Assembly: GCA_041913045.1 (NCBI GenBank)
Contig: JAYSGB010000012.1
Span: 1 to 64,000 of the forward strand
Length of the DNA: 64,000 nt
Direction: 5' to 3'
Source of the DNA: CAMLOF01 sp041913045
GTDB lineage: Bacteria > Pseudomonadota > Gammaproteobacteria > Burkholderiales > Burkholderiaceae_C
Below, in pieces: positions 1 to 16,114 of this stretch. The position numbers were made by a program, and so were the translations under genes. Within the stretch, counting starts at the first letter, position 1. Each line of letters starts with the position of its first letter. The notes under the pieces were generated by a model that saw nothing but the letters and a program-made list of their open reading frames with translations, had not been told where the DNA came from and did not search any database.

Positions 1-89
1 CGATCGCCATGGAAGAAGGTCTGCGCTTCGCTATCCGCGAAGGCGGCCGTACCGTGGGCGCCGGCGTGGTTGCCAAGATCATCGACTAA
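1..89 (+). CDS. tuf: Elongation factor Tu, C-terminal end (partial)
   Basis: The window opens inside this gene; only the last 28 codons and the TAA stop are present. They read as the typical EF-Tu end, with the GLRFAIREGGRTVGAGVVAK stretch of domain III. EF-Tu delivers aminoacyl-tRNA to the ribosome as a GTP complex. A tuf copy directly before tRNA-Trp, secE and nusG is the usual betaproteobacterial arrangement. Confidence 0.93.
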   Translation, partial: IAMEEGLRFAIREGGRTVGAGVVAKIID

Positions 90-102
90 TCGTTGATTTC
101 GT

Positions 103-178
103 AGGGGTATAGCTCAATTGGCAGAGCGTCGGTCTCCAAAACCGAAGGTTGGGGGTTCGATTCCCTCTGCCCCTGCCA
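103..178 (+). tRNA. tRNA-Trp (CCA)
   Basis: A 76-nt cloverleaf can be folded by eye. The acceptor AGGGGTA (103-109) pairs with TGCCCCT (168-174), the anticodon loop carries CCA, the T loop is TTCGATT, and the 3' CCA is encoded (176-178). It lies 13 nt after the tuf stop and is probably cotranscribed with tuf and secE-nusG, as in many proteobacteria. Confidence 0.96.
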
Positions 179-227
179 CCTGATCAGGCAGATTATCAAA
201 AATCTCCCGGTCACGAGTGGATTCAAG

Positions 228-262
228 AAGCCCGCCGAAGTCGTAAGACCTCTGGTGGGCTT
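228..262 (+). terminator. Possible stem-loop terminator/attenuator between tRNA-Trp and secE
   Basis: AAGCCCGCC (228-236) can pair with GGTGGGCTT (254-262), a 9-bp stem with one G-U pair. The following sequence, GCGTTTCTG, is only a weak U tract. It may be a partial terminator or processing hairpin between the tRNA and secE; termination is not certain. Confidence 0.4.
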
Positions 263-300
263 GCGTTTCTGATGGCGCAACATTGTTGAGTGCAGGATTC

Positions 301-681
301 ATGGCCACAACTGATGTAGAAACCGTTGGCTCCGGAGCCGACAAAGCCAAGCTCGCTGGTGCGGTCGTCCTCGCTGTCGCGGGCTTTGTGGCGTTTTACC
401 TGCTTTCAGCCCAGGGGGCGATTGTTCAGTGGGTTGCCTTGCTCGTTGCATTGGCTGCTGCGGTAGTGGTGTTTGGCGTTTCTGATGCAGGCAAGCGTCT
501 CGTCGCCTACGGCAAAGACTCCGTCAAGGAAGTCAAGAAGGTGGTTTGGCCCACCCGCCGTGAAGCCATTCAAATGACCGCTTACGTGTTTGCCTTCGTG
601 TTCGTGATGGCGCTGTTCCTGTGGCTGACCGACAAGACGCTTGAATGGGCTCTCTACGATCTCGTGCTGGGTTGGAGATAA
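301..681 (+). CDS. secE: Preprotein translocase subunit SecE
   Basis: This 126-aa protein has three predicted membrane segments (about residues 17-36, 42-60 and 92-110), the long proteobacterial form of SecE. The conserved amphipathic stretch KEVKKVVWPTRREA (about 76-89) before the last segment clamps SecY in the SecYEG channel in the inner membrane. An in-frame start lies six codons upstream at 283, but ATG 301 has an AGGA ribosome site just before it. nusG starts 2 nt after the stop, so the two genes are probably cotranscribed. Confidence 0.96.
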   Translation: MATTDVETVGSGADKAKLAGAVVLAVAGFVAFYLLSAQGAIVQWVALLVALAAAVVVFGVSDAGKRLVAYGKDSVKEVKKVVWPTRREAIQMTAYVFAFVFVMALFLWLTDKTLEWALYDLVLGWR

Positions 682-683
682 AT

Positions 684-1262
684 ATGACGGAACAAGTGGC
701 GGCCACAGAAATGAATGCAGCCCCGGCCGAGGGCATGCGCTGGTACGTTGTGCACGCTTATTCCGGTATGGAAAAAGCGGCTGAGCGCAACATTCTCGAG
801 CGTGTTCAACGCGCGGGCATGCAAAGCAAGTTTGGCCGCATTCTGGTCCCGACCGAAGAGGTTGTTGAGGTCAAGAACGGCCAGAAGCGCACCACGGAGC
901 GCAAGTTCTTCCCGGGCTATGTCCTGGTTGAAATGGTCATGGACGACGAGACTTGGCACCTGGTGAAAAACACCAGCAAGGTGACAGGCTTCGTGGGTGG
1001 TGCTCGCAACCGTCCGACCCCCATCTCTGAAGAAGATGTGCAGAAGATTATTGGTCAGATGCAAGAGGGTTCGGACAAGCCGCGCCACAAGGTCGAGTTC
1101 GTCATCGGTGAATACGTGCGTGTGAAGGAAGGTCCTTTTACCGACTTCAACGGCACGGTGGAAGAAGTCAACTACGAAAAGAACAAGTTGCGTGTGTCTG
1201 TCACGATCTTCGGTCGTGCCACACCCGTTGAGCTTGAGTTCAATCAGGTCGAGAAGACCTGA
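684..1262 (+). CDS. nusG: Transcription termination/antitermination protein NusG
   Basis: The product has 192 aa. The N-terminal NGN domain contains RWYVVHAYSGMEKA and FFPGYVLVEM, which bind the clamp helices of RNA polymerase. The C-terminal KOW domain (GEYVRVKEGPFTDFNG onward) contacts Rho or ribosomal protein S10. NusG couples transcription with translation and termination. The start at 684 removes 13 N-terminal residues of the longest open frame that would lie inside secE. A promoter and a hairpin follow before rplK. Confidence 0.97.
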   Translation: MTEQVAATEMNAAPAEGMRWYVVHAYSGMEKAAERNILERVQRAGMQSKFGRILVPTEEVVEVKNGQKRTTERKFFPGYVLVEMVMDDETWHLVKNTSKVTGFVGGARNRPTPISEEDVQKIIGQMQEGSDKPRHKVEFVIGEYVRVKEGPFTDFNGTVEEVNYEKNKLRVSVTIFGRATPVELEFNQVEKT

Positions 1263-1300
1263 TTACTGAGTGCCAAGGGAGCAGTGCTCAGGGCGCTGCC

Positions 1301-1328
1301 TTGCAAACGGCATAAATTTTCGTATAGA
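1301..1328 (+). promoter_or_regulatory. Candidate sigma-70 promoter before rplK
   Basis: TTGCAA (1301-1306) and TATAGA (1323-1328) are separated by 16 bp; TAGAAT at 1325 is an alternative -10 box. E. coli also has a promoter between nusG and rplK. Transcription would start about 1335, just before the hairpin at 1340. Confidence 0.5.
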
Positions 1329-1339
1329 ATAAAGAGTTT

Positions 1340-1370
1340 CGCCGGAACGCATAGTCGTTCTGGCGTTTTT
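1340..1370 (+). terminator. Rho-independent terminator after nusG
   Basis: CGCCGGAACG (1340-1349) pairs with CGTTCTGGCG (1356-1365) around a CATAGT loop and is followed by TTTTT. It can end secE-nusG transcription. If the promoter at 1301 is real, the hairpin also lies at the very 5' end of the rplK leader and could act as an attenuator. Confidence 0.7.
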
Positions 1371-1481
1371 CGCTGGCGGCATCGGCCCGACGTCAGCGAG
1401 TCAGTCAAGCGGGTCTTCACCGCGAGGAGGTCGTGTCGCCGAATGGGGTGGCAGGCCGCATGTACTCGCAGGAGCTAAAAC

Positions 1482-1913
1482 ATGGCGAAGAAAATCGTCG
1501 GCTTCATCAAGCTGCAAGTGCCAGCTGGTAAGGCCAACCCCTCTCCCCCGATCGGTCCGGCGCTGGGTCAGCGCGGCCTGAACATCATGGAGTTCTGCAA
1601 GGCGTTCAACGCCCAGACCCAAGGCGTCGAGCCCGGTCTGCCGCTGCCGGTGGTGATCACCGCCTTCGCGGACAAGAGCTTCACCTTCATCATCAAGACC
1701 CCCCCGGCCACGACGCTGATCAAGAAGGCGATCAAGCTGGACAAGGGTTCTTCTGTTCCGAACAAGAACAAGGTTGGCAAGATCACCCGTGCTCAGCTCG
1801 AGGAAATCGCCAAAACCAAAATGAAGGACATGACCGCTGCCGATCTGGATGCTGCTGTCAAGACCATCGCTGGCTCCGCCCGTTCCATGGGCGTGATTGT
1901 GGAGGGCGTGTGA
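1482..1913 (+). CDS. rplK: 50S ribosomal protein L11
   Basis: The 143-aa product starts MAKKIVGFIKLQVPAGKANP and contains PPIGPALGQRGLNIMEFCK, the universal L11 N-terminal signature. L11 binds 23S rRNA in the GTPase centre with the L10-L12 stalk and is needed for RelA activation. A good ribosome site (AGGAG) precedes the ATG. rplA begins one base after the stop, so L11 and L1 are a translationally linked pair; L1 is the autogenous repressor in E. coli. Confidence 0.98.
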   Translation: MAKKIVGFIKLQVPAGKANPSPPIGPALGQRGLNIMEFCKAFNAQTQGVEPGLPLPVVITAFADKSFTFIIKTPPATTLIKKAIKLDKGSSVPNKNKVGKITRAQLEEIAKTKMKDMTAADLDAAVKTIAGSARSMGVIVEGV

Positions 1914-1914
1914 C

Positions 1915-2610
1915 ATGGCCAAGCTGACCAAGAAGCAAAAAGCCTTTGAAGGCAAAGTGGACTCCACCAAGCTGTACCCCCTGACCGAGGCTTTGGCCAT
2001 CGTCAAGGAATGCGCTAACGCCAAGTTCGACGAGTCGATCGACGTGGCCGTGCAGCTGGGTGTGGACGCCAAGAAATCCGACCAGGTTGTTCGTGGCGCC
2101 GTGGTGCTGCCCAACGGTACCGGCAAGACCAAGCGCGTGGCTGTGTTCGCACAGGGCGCCAAGGCTGAAGAGGCCAAGGCTGCTGGTGCTGACGTCGTCG
2201 GTTTCGACGATCTGGCTGCCGATATCAAGGCTGGCAAGATGGACTTCGACGTGGTGATCGCATCTCCCGACGCGATGCGCGTTGTGGGTACGTTGGGTCA
2301 GATCCTGGGTCCCCGTGGCCTGATGCCTAACCCCAAGGTTGGCACCGTCACGCCCGATGTGGCTACCGCCGTCAAGAACGCCAAGGCTGGTCAGGTTCAG
2401 TTCCGCGTGGACAAAGCCGGTATCGTGCACGGCACGATCGGTCGCCGCTCCTTCGACGCCGACAAGCTCCAGGGCAACCTGGCTGCATTGATCGAAGCGC
2501 TGAACAAGGCCAAGCCTGCATCGTCCAAGGGTCAGTATCTCCGCAAGATCGCCGTGTCGTCCACCATGGGCGTTGGCGTGCGCGTGGATGTGGCTTCCAT
2601 CGCGGCCTGA
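1915..2610 (+). CDS. rplA: 50S ribosomal protein L1
   Basis: The product has 231 aa, the usual size, and contains the L1 core GQILGPRGLMPNPKVGTVT. L1 forms the mobile stalk that moves E-site tRNA, and in E. coli represses translation of rplK-rplA. The ATG at 1915 lies one base after the rplK stop; six extra codons of the longest frame would overlap rplK and are not needed. Confidence 0.98.
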   Translation: MAKLTKKQKAFEGKVDSTKLYPLTEALAIVKECANAKFDESIDVAVQLGVDAKKSDQVVRGAVVLPNGTGKTKRVAVFAQGAKAEEAKAAGADVVGFDDLAADIKAGKMDFDVVIASPDAMRVVGTLGQILGPRGLMPNPKVGTVTPDVATAVKNAKAGQVQFRVDKAGIVHGTIGRRSFDADKLQGNLAALIEALNKAKPASSKGQYLRKIAVSSTMGVGVRVDVASIAA

Positions 2611-2847
2611 TCGCGAAGAATCTCAGGCGGCCACTTTGGTGGTTGCCTGAACTGGTGGGCTCGGTGGGCGCAAGTCTTCCGGGGTCATCCAAGACCGCTG
2701 GTGTGTGAGGCCCTCAAGGCCAAGCGCTTAATCATCGCCAGCGCAGATGGCGATCCCGCCGCAGATGGATTTTTTCCAAAAACGGTTGATCGCTGCAAAC
2801 AGGTGCATGGAACGGGTTGCCGAACCATGCTTTTTAAGGAGTAGACC
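2611..2847 (+). promoter_or_regulatory. rplA-rplJ intergenic leader (candidate L10 autoregulatory region)
   Basis: This 237-nt stretch before rplJ has no gene. It contains a strong hairpin: TCAGGCGGCCAC (2623-2634) pairs with GTGGTTGCCTGA (2639-2650) around a 4-nt loop, with no U tract after it. In E. coli and many bacteria the leader before rplJ binds the L10-L12 complex to repress translation. Position and structure suggest the same here; the specific L10 binding fold was not verified. Confidence 0.5.
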
Positions 2848-3348
2848 TTGAGTCTGAATCGCAGTGAGAAGCAAGCCGTCATCGAAGAGGTGTCGGCACT
2901 CGCCGCTAAAGCTCAAACGCTCGTGATGGCGGAATACCGTGGCATCACGGTCGCCGACCTGACCAAGTTGCGCGTTGACGCTCGCAGCAAAGGTGTGAGT
3001 CTGAGTGTTCTGAAGAACACCCTGGCCCGCCGCGCTGTGACCGGCACCGGCTTCGAGGCAGGCGCCGACCAGATGACCGGTCCGCTGATCTATGGCTTCT
3101 CGGAAGATGCCGTGGCCGCCGCTAAAGTGGTGGCCGATTTCGCGAAAACCAACGATAAGCTGGTGATTCGTGGTGGCGTGTACTCCGGCAAGGCCCTGGA
3201 CGCGAATGGCGTGAAGCAGCTTGCAAGCATCCCTTCCAAGGAAGTGCTGCTGGCTCAGCTGTTGGGCTTGATGCAATCCCCCATCTCTCGCACCGCACGT
3301 GTGCTGGCCGCTCTGGCCGAGAAGAAAGGCGAGGCGCAAGCTGCCTGA
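2848..3348 (+). CDS. rplJ: 50S ribosomal protein L10
   Basis: The 166-aa product begins with a TTG codon, MSLNRSEKQAVIEEVSALAA, preceded by a strong AAGGAG site (2836-2841); no ATG lies nearby in frame. L10 is the base of the ribosomal stalk, and its C-terminal helix holds the L7/L12 dimers. The rare start and long leader fit tight translational control of stalk proteins. rplL follows after 40 bp. Confidence 0.97.
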   Translation: MSLNRSEKQAVIEEVSALAAKAQTLVMAEYRGITVADLTKLRVDARSKGVSLSVLKNTLARRAVTGTGFEAGADQMTGPLIYGFSEDAVAAAKVVADFAKTNDKLVIRGGVYSGKALDANGVKQLASIPSKEVLLAQLLGLMQSPISRTARVLAALAEKKGEAQAA

Positions 3349-3388
3349 TAGGCGCTTGTTCCCAACCACAAGTTTTTAGGAAATCAAA

Positions 3389-3766
3389 ATGGCATTCGAC
3401 AAAGACGCATTTTTGACCGCTCTGGACAGCATGTCGGTCATGGAACTCAACGACCTGGTGAAAGCCATCGAAGAGAAGTTTGGTGTGAGCGCTGCCGCCA
3501 TGGCTGCTCCCGCTGCTGCTGGTGGTGGTGGTGCCGCTGCTGCTGCTGAAGAGAAGACCGACTTCGACCTGGTGCTGGCTGAAGCTGGTTCCAACAAGGT
3601 GTCCGTCATCAAGGCAGTGCGTGAAATCACCGGCCTGGGTCTGAAGGAAGCCAAGGACCTGGTGGACGGCGCTCCCAAGACCGTCAAGGAAGCCATGCCC
3701 AAGGCTGACGCTGAAGCCGCCAAGAAGAAGCTGGAAGAAGCTGGCGCCAAGGCCGAGCTCAAGTAA
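3389..3766 (+). CDS. rplL: 50S ribosomal protein L7/L12
   Basis: This 125-aa acidic protein has the N-terminal dimerisation helices (about 3-33), an Ala/Gly-rich hinge (about 34-53) and the factor-binding C-terminal domain with GLGLKEAKDLVDGAPKTVKE. It is present in several copies per ribosome and recruits EF-Tu, EF-G and IF2. A good ribosome site (TAGGAAAT) precedes the ATG. Confidence 0.98.
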   Translation: MAFDKDAFLTALDSMSVMELNDLVKAIEEKFGVSAAAMAAPAAAGGGGAAAAAEEKTDFDLVLAEAGSNKVSVIKAVREITGLGLKEAKDLVDGAPKTVKEAMPKADAEAAKKKLEEAGAKAELK

Positions 3767-3803
3767 TTCGGTGGGGGCTTGCGGGCTCCCATGCGAATGC
3801 TCC

Positions 3804-3877
3804 AAGGCTGGTTGCAAGACCAGCCTTTCGGCGTTTCTCGGAAACGCTGAAAAGCGGATTGGATGCAGTCCGTTTTT
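3804..3877 (+). terminator. rplL-rpoB attenuator: three consecutive hairpins
   Basis: Three stems follow each other. AAGGCTGGT (3804-3812) pairs with ACCAGCCTT (3819-3827). GCGTTTC (3831-3837) pairs with GAAACGC (3841-3847). CGGATTG (3855-3861) pairs with CAGTCCG (3866-3872) and is followed by TTTTT. The last looks like a true factor-independent terminator. E. coli has a partial terminator at the same place that lowers rpoBC transcription relative to ribosomal proteins, so a similar role is likely. The rest of the 277-nt gap to rpoB (3878-4043) shows no gene. Confidence 0.65.
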
Positions 3878-4043
3878 CAGTGTCTTCTGACCCCGACTGC
3901 AGAAGACGGCTTGGTTCGGGCCCGTGTGCAACGCATGGGCCGTCCGCCACTGACTGGTAGAGGCCAGTCGCCAAGATCCAGGGGGGTGTGTCGCCACGCG
4001 CCCCTGATGAACAGTCGCCGCAGACCTCAAGCCCGGAGATCTC

Positions 4044-8159
<4,116 letters not shown>

Positions 8160-8185
8160 TTCACTGAAGTAAAGGAAAGCCACAC

Positions 8186-12400
<4,215 letters not shown>

Positions 12401-12434
12401 TGGTCAAGACCCTGCGCGAGCGGGGTAGGTGACC

Positions 12435-12474
12435 AAACCCCCGTCTGGTGTGAGCCAGGCGGGGGTTTTGTTTT
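12435..12474 (+). terminator. Strong rho-independent terminator of the rpoBC operon
   Basis: AAACCCCCG plus TCTGG pairs with CCAGG plus CGGGGGTTT around a TGTGAG loop (12435-12468), a 14-bp stem with one G-U pair. It is followed by TTTTGTTTT. Confidence 0.88.
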
Positions 12475-12545
12475 GGGCTGCGGTAAAGTCGTGACCAAAT
12501 GCGGGCGGGTGGCCGCAGGGGTTTCATACCGAGACAGGAGTGAAC

Positions 12546-13139
12546 ATGGGCATGTTCTTTTGGGTGTTGCTGGCGTCTGTAGCCGTTGTCGTCTTCTGGG
12601 CGGTAGGGGCGTACAACCGGTTGATGCGTTTGAAGACCCAGGTGGCCAACGCCTTTGGGCAAATAGACGTACAACTGAAGCGTCGATACGACCTGATTCC
12701 GAACCTGGTGGAAGTGGCGCGCAAGTACATGGCGCACGAGGCGCGGACGCTGGAGGCGGTGATTGCCGCGCGCAACCAGGCCAGTACGGCGGAGCAGAAG
12801 GCCGCTGCGAGCCCCTTGAGCTCTGCTGCCCTGGGTGCGTTGGCTGGTGCCGAACAGGCATTGGGTGGTGCCCTAGGCAGGTTGTTTGCGGTGGTGGAGG
12901 ACTACCCCGCGCTCAAGGCAGATGAAACGCTGCGGGACCTGAGCGAGGAGTTGACCCATACCGAGAACCGGGTCGGGTTTGCACGGCAGGCCTACAACGA
13001 TCAGGTGTTGGAATACAACCAGGCCGCCATGCATTTTCCTACGCTCATCGTTGCGCGGATGCTAGGTTTTCAGCCGTTGGAGATGCTGGCATCGACCCAG
13101 AGCGAGGAGGAGCGTCAGGCTCCCCGCGTGGAGCTCTGA
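12546..13139 (+). CDS. lemA: LemA family membrane protein
   Basis: The 197-aa product has one N-terminal membrane segment (about 4-22), followed by the LemA core AYNRLMRLKTQVANAFGQID and DLIPNLVEVARKYM in a long helical domain. LemA proteins are inner-membrane anchored and of unclear role; they are often found beside M48 peptidases, as here. AGGAG at 12536-12540 sits 5 nt before ATG 12546; the GTG two codons upstream lies on that site and is not a start. Confidence 0.92.
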   Translation: MGMFFWVLLASVAVVVFWAVGAYNRLMRLKTQVANAFGQIDVQLKRRYDLIPNLVEVARKYMAHEARTLEAVIAARNQASTAEQKAAASPLSSAALGALAGAEQALGGALGRLFAVVEDYPALKADETLRDLSEELTHTENRVGFARQAYNDQVLEYNQAAMHFPTLIVARMLGFQPLEMLASTQSEEERQAPRVEL

Positions 13140-13154
13140 CGGCTCACGGCAGTC

Positions 13155-14174
13155 ATGCGTTTTTTTGAGTTCCAGAGGGATGCGCGCGGCCAGACGCGTC
13201 GCTTGCTGTTCTGGTTTGCCGTCATGGTGCTGGCATTGGTGCTTCTCATCAATGCTGTGCTGGCACTGGCCTGGACGCTGACCTGGGGTGGTGCATTTGG
13301 CTTTCCACGTCATTTCTTCTTGGTCAACACGGGCGTGACGCTGTTGTTTGTGCTCGGGGGCTGGTGGGTGGAGACATCGAATTTGCGAGGTGGCGGCGTG
13401 GTGCTGGCGCAGCGGCTGGGTGCGCGCGAGGTGCGGCCTGGCGGCAACCCGGACGAGCAGCGCTTTGCCAACGTGGTGCAGGAGCTTTCCATTGCTGCAG
13501 GAATGCGTGCGCCACAAGCCATGGTTTTGCCTCGTGAAGATGGCATCAATGCCTTTGCCACTGGCTGGGATGTGGATGACGCCGTAGTGGCCGTAACACG
13601 AGGCGCTCTGGAAGGACTGACCCGCGAAGAGATGCAGGGCTTGGTCGCGCATGAACTCAGCCATATCCGTGAAGGTGACACACGCCTGAACATGCGCCTG
13701 GCTGGCATGGTGTTTGGTTTGGAAATGATTTACCGACTGGGGCAGAGCCTGATGGCTCCAGATGAGAAAGGACGCCGCCATCTGGCGACCCTGCTTGGGG
13801 TGGCGATCATGGTGGTAGGGTGGCTGGGATGGTTGGCAGGGCATGCTCTGCAGGCGGCAGTGTCGCGTCAGAGGGAGTTCCTGGCCGATGCGCGAGCCGT
13901 GCAATGGACGCGCAACCGCGAGGGATTGGGGCGTGTGCTGCGCAAGGCGCTGGGGCAGTCTGCCGAGTATGACGATTCGTCCTCTGGGATGGGCAACCCG
14001 TTGGTGCAGCACATGCTGCTGGTGTCGGCCGAGCGTGGGCGTTGGGGCCGTTGGCTGGACTCCCATCCTCCGCTGACCCAGCGCATTGAACGTATTTACG
14101 GTGGCAAGATGCCCGCGCTGCAGGCGCGGGCCGGACGAGAGGATTTGAATGACGCATCAAGCGCCGCTGTCTGA
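13155..14174 (+). CDS. M48 family (HtpX-like) membrane metallopeptidase
   Basis: This 339-aa protein has membrane segments near residues 17-42, 54-72 and about 215-238. The zinc motif HELSH is at 166-170 and the third ligand is E241 in REFLADARA. It is larger than classical HtpX (about 290 aa), so it is a related paralogue, likely cleaving membrane proteins at the inner membrane. It follows lemA by 15 bp, a common pairing that suggests joint function. Its end overlaps rsmB by 26 bp. Confidence 0.9.
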   Translation: MRFFEFQRDARGQTRRLLFWFAVMVLALVLLINAVLALAWTLTWGGAFGFPRHFFLVNTGVTLLFVLGGWWVETSNLRGGGVVLAQRLGAREVRPGGNPDEQRFANVVQELSIAAGMRAPQAMVLPREDGINAFATGWDVDDAVVAVTRGALEGLTREEMQGLVAHELSHIREGDTRLNMRLAGMVFGLEMIYRLGQSLMAPDEKGRRHLATLLGVAIMVVGWLGWLAGHALQAAVSRQREFLADARAVQWTRNREGLGRVLRKALGQSAEYDDSSSGMGNPLVQHMLLVSAERGRWGRWLDSHPPLTQRIERIYGGKMPALQARAGREDLNDASSAAV

Positions 14175-15480
14175 ACAGCTGGCATGGACCGCGCGTACCC
14201 TGGCTGCCGTGCAGCAGGGCGCTTCACTCAACGACGCACTGCCCAAAGTGCCTGGGCCGCTCAGGCCGGGGGTTCAAGCGTTGACGTTTCACGCCTTGCG
14301 CCACGGCGGACAGGCGGCCGCTCTGCTGGAGCTGTTGGCGGAGCGTGCCCCCCAGGCCTTGGTGGGTGCATTGATGCGGGCAGCGTTGCCCTTGTTGCTG
14401 GACGAAAGCAGTGATGGCGTGCGCTATGCGCCGCATACCGTGGTGGACCAGTGCGTGCTTGCCCTGGGGCTGCTGAAGTTGCCGAGGTCGGCGTCGGGGT
14501 TCGTGAATGCGTGCCTTCGGCGTTTCCTTCGCGAAAAAGACGATCTACTGGCTGAGTTGCAAGACGACATGGTGGCGCGCTGGAACCATCCTTTCTGGTG
14601 GATCAAGCAGTTGCGGCGCGACCACCCCCTGCATTGGCAAGCCATATTGGAGGCAAACAACCGACCAGCCGCCATGACCTTGCGCGTGAACCGCAGGCGT
14701 CAGGGGCGCGACGCTTACCTGGCGTTGTTGCAGTCGCAGGGCATGGGTGGCCAGCCAGTGGGTGAAGACGGCATTGTGCTTGAGCGGCCGCAACCGGTAG
14801 AAAAGCTGCCTGGCTGGCATGAGGGTTGGGTGTCTGTGCAGGACGCCGCGGCACAGTTGGCTGCGCCGTTGTTGCTGGGTGGCGCAGCGTTGCCCCCATC
14901 TGCTCGCGTGCTTGATGCCTGCGCGGCACCTGGCGGCAAGACTGCTCACTTGCTCGAGTGCGCCGACCTGGATGTGTTGGCGCTTGACGTGGATGCCAAG
15001 CGCTGTGAGCGCATCCACGACAACCTGGAGCGTCTGGGCTTGCGAGCAGAGGTCCGTGCGGCAGACGCAGGCGAGCCTGAGCGTTGGTGGGACGGCCGGC
15101 CATTCGATGCCATCTTGCTGGATGCGCCGTGCACAGCTTCAGGCATTGTGCGGCGGCACCCGGACGTCCGCTGGCTGCGCCGCCCTTCTGACGTGCAGCA
15201 GCTTGCTGCGCAGCAGGCACGCCTGCTTGAGGCCTTGTGGCCCCTGGTGAAGCCAGGAGGCCGCCTGCTCTACTGCACTTGCTCGGTTTTCAAAGCCGAG
15301 GGTGATGAGCAGATCACAGCCTTTCTTGCGCGTCATACCGATGCCTACGCGCTACCTGCCCCCGGCCATCTGTTGCCGGGCAGCGCCGCAGAGCCTGTAA
15401 AGTCAGCGATCAACGACAATCCGTCGGGTGGAATGGATGGCTTCTATTACGCTCTGCTGCAAAAAACGCCTCAGGCCTGA
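14149..15480 (+). CDS. rsmB: 16S rRNA (cytosine-967-C5)-methyltransferase RsmB
   Basis: The 443-aa product has an N-terminal NusB-like helical domain and a C-terminal SAM-dependent methyltransferase. Visible motifs are the SAM loop DACAAPGGKT, motif IV DAPCTASG with C328, and motif VI YCTCSVF with the expected catalytic C378. It makes m5C967 in 16S rRNA. It begins inside the M48 gene and ends inside the DUF4390 gene, so the three are translationally coupled. Confidence 0.94.
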   Translation: MTHQAPLSEQLAWTARTLAAVQQGASLNDALPKVPGPLRPGVQALTFHALRHGGQAAALLELLAERAPQALVGALMRAALPLLLDESSDGVRYAPHTVVDQCVLALGLLKLPRSASGFVNACLRRFLREKDDLLAELQDDMVARWNHPFWWIKQLRRDHPLHWQAILEANNRPAAMTLRVNRRRQGRDAYLALLQSQGMGGQPVGEDGIVLERPQPVEKLPGWHEGWVSVQDAAAQLAAPLLLGGAALPPSARVLDACAAPGGKTAHLLECADLDVLALDVDAKRCERIHDNLERLGLRAEVRAADAGEPERWWDGRPFDAILLDAPCTASGIVRRHPDVRWLRRPSDVQQLAAQQARLLEALWPLVKPGGRLLYCTCSVFKAEGDEQITAFLARHTDAYALPAPGHLLPGSAAEPVKSAINDNPSGGMDGFYYALLQKTPQA

Positions 15481-16114
15481 CGGCCAGAAGGGCCGCGCCA
15501 TTGCCGCTTTGCGGCAAGTGGCCGTTTGGCTTGGCTTGTGGCTTTGCCTGGGGTTGTTTGCGGCGCACGCTGCGGCTGACAGCGCCTCAGCCGACTCGCC
15601 CCGCGTGGAAGTCGAGCGTGTGACCGATGGCGTGTACCTTACAGCCCGGCTGCCTTTTTCTCTACCCGAAGGCATGGACGAAGCCCTTCACAAAGGCGTG
15701 CCGCTGCATTTTGTCTGGCAAGCCGAAGTGCTGCGCCCGCGCTGGTACTGGTCAGACCAAAAGATCAACAATGCCAACCGGGTGGTCCGCCTTGCGTACC
15801 AGCCCTTGACGCGACGCTGGCGCTTGAGCGTCTCGTCTGGGCTGCCGGGTGATGCCGGTGTCGTCAACGCCTTGCATCAGAACGTGGACACGCTGCAGGA
15901 AGCGCTGGCCATCGTGACCCGCGTGTCCAACTGGAAGGTGGCTGAAGGCGCTGCTCTGGCCACTGATACCGCCTATCGAGTGCAATTGCGCTTCAGGCTG
16001 GACGCAGGGCTTCTGCCGCGTACCTTCCAGATTGGCGTTCCTGGCCGCGACGATTGGCGGGTTGACTTTCTGCAGGTTCTTAACGTTTCTCCGTTGGGGG
16101 AAGCTCAGCCATGA
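15437..16114 (+). CDS. DUF4390 domain protein, probably secreted
   Basis: The 225-aa product starts with a basic region and a hydrophobic segment ending in AHAAA (about residues 27-46), a signal peptide-like N-terminus. The rest contains the DUF4390 pattern, with LRPRWYWSD and a C-terminal WRVDFLQVLN. The function is unknown. It overlaps rsmB by 44 bp and shares ATGA with the kinase gene, so it is probably made with, and perhaps acts with, the NtrY-like sensor in the envelope. A GTG start three codons upstream is possible. Confidence 0.85.
   Translation: MASITLCCKKRLRPDGQKGRAIAALRQVAVWLGLWLCLGLFAAHAAADSASADSPRVEVERVTDGVYLTARLPFSLPEGMDEALHKGVPLHFVWQAEVLRPRWYWSDQKINNANRVVRLAYQPLTRRWRLSVSSGLPGDAGVVNALHQNVDTLQEALAIVTRVSNWKVAEGAALATDTAYRVQLRFRLDAGLLPRTFQIGVPGRDDWRVDFLQVLNVSPLGEAQP

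Noticed and set aside
2685..3369. Reverse frames through the rplA-rplJ leader and rplJ
   Set aside because: They are antisense to rplJ, without ribosome sites or domain signal.
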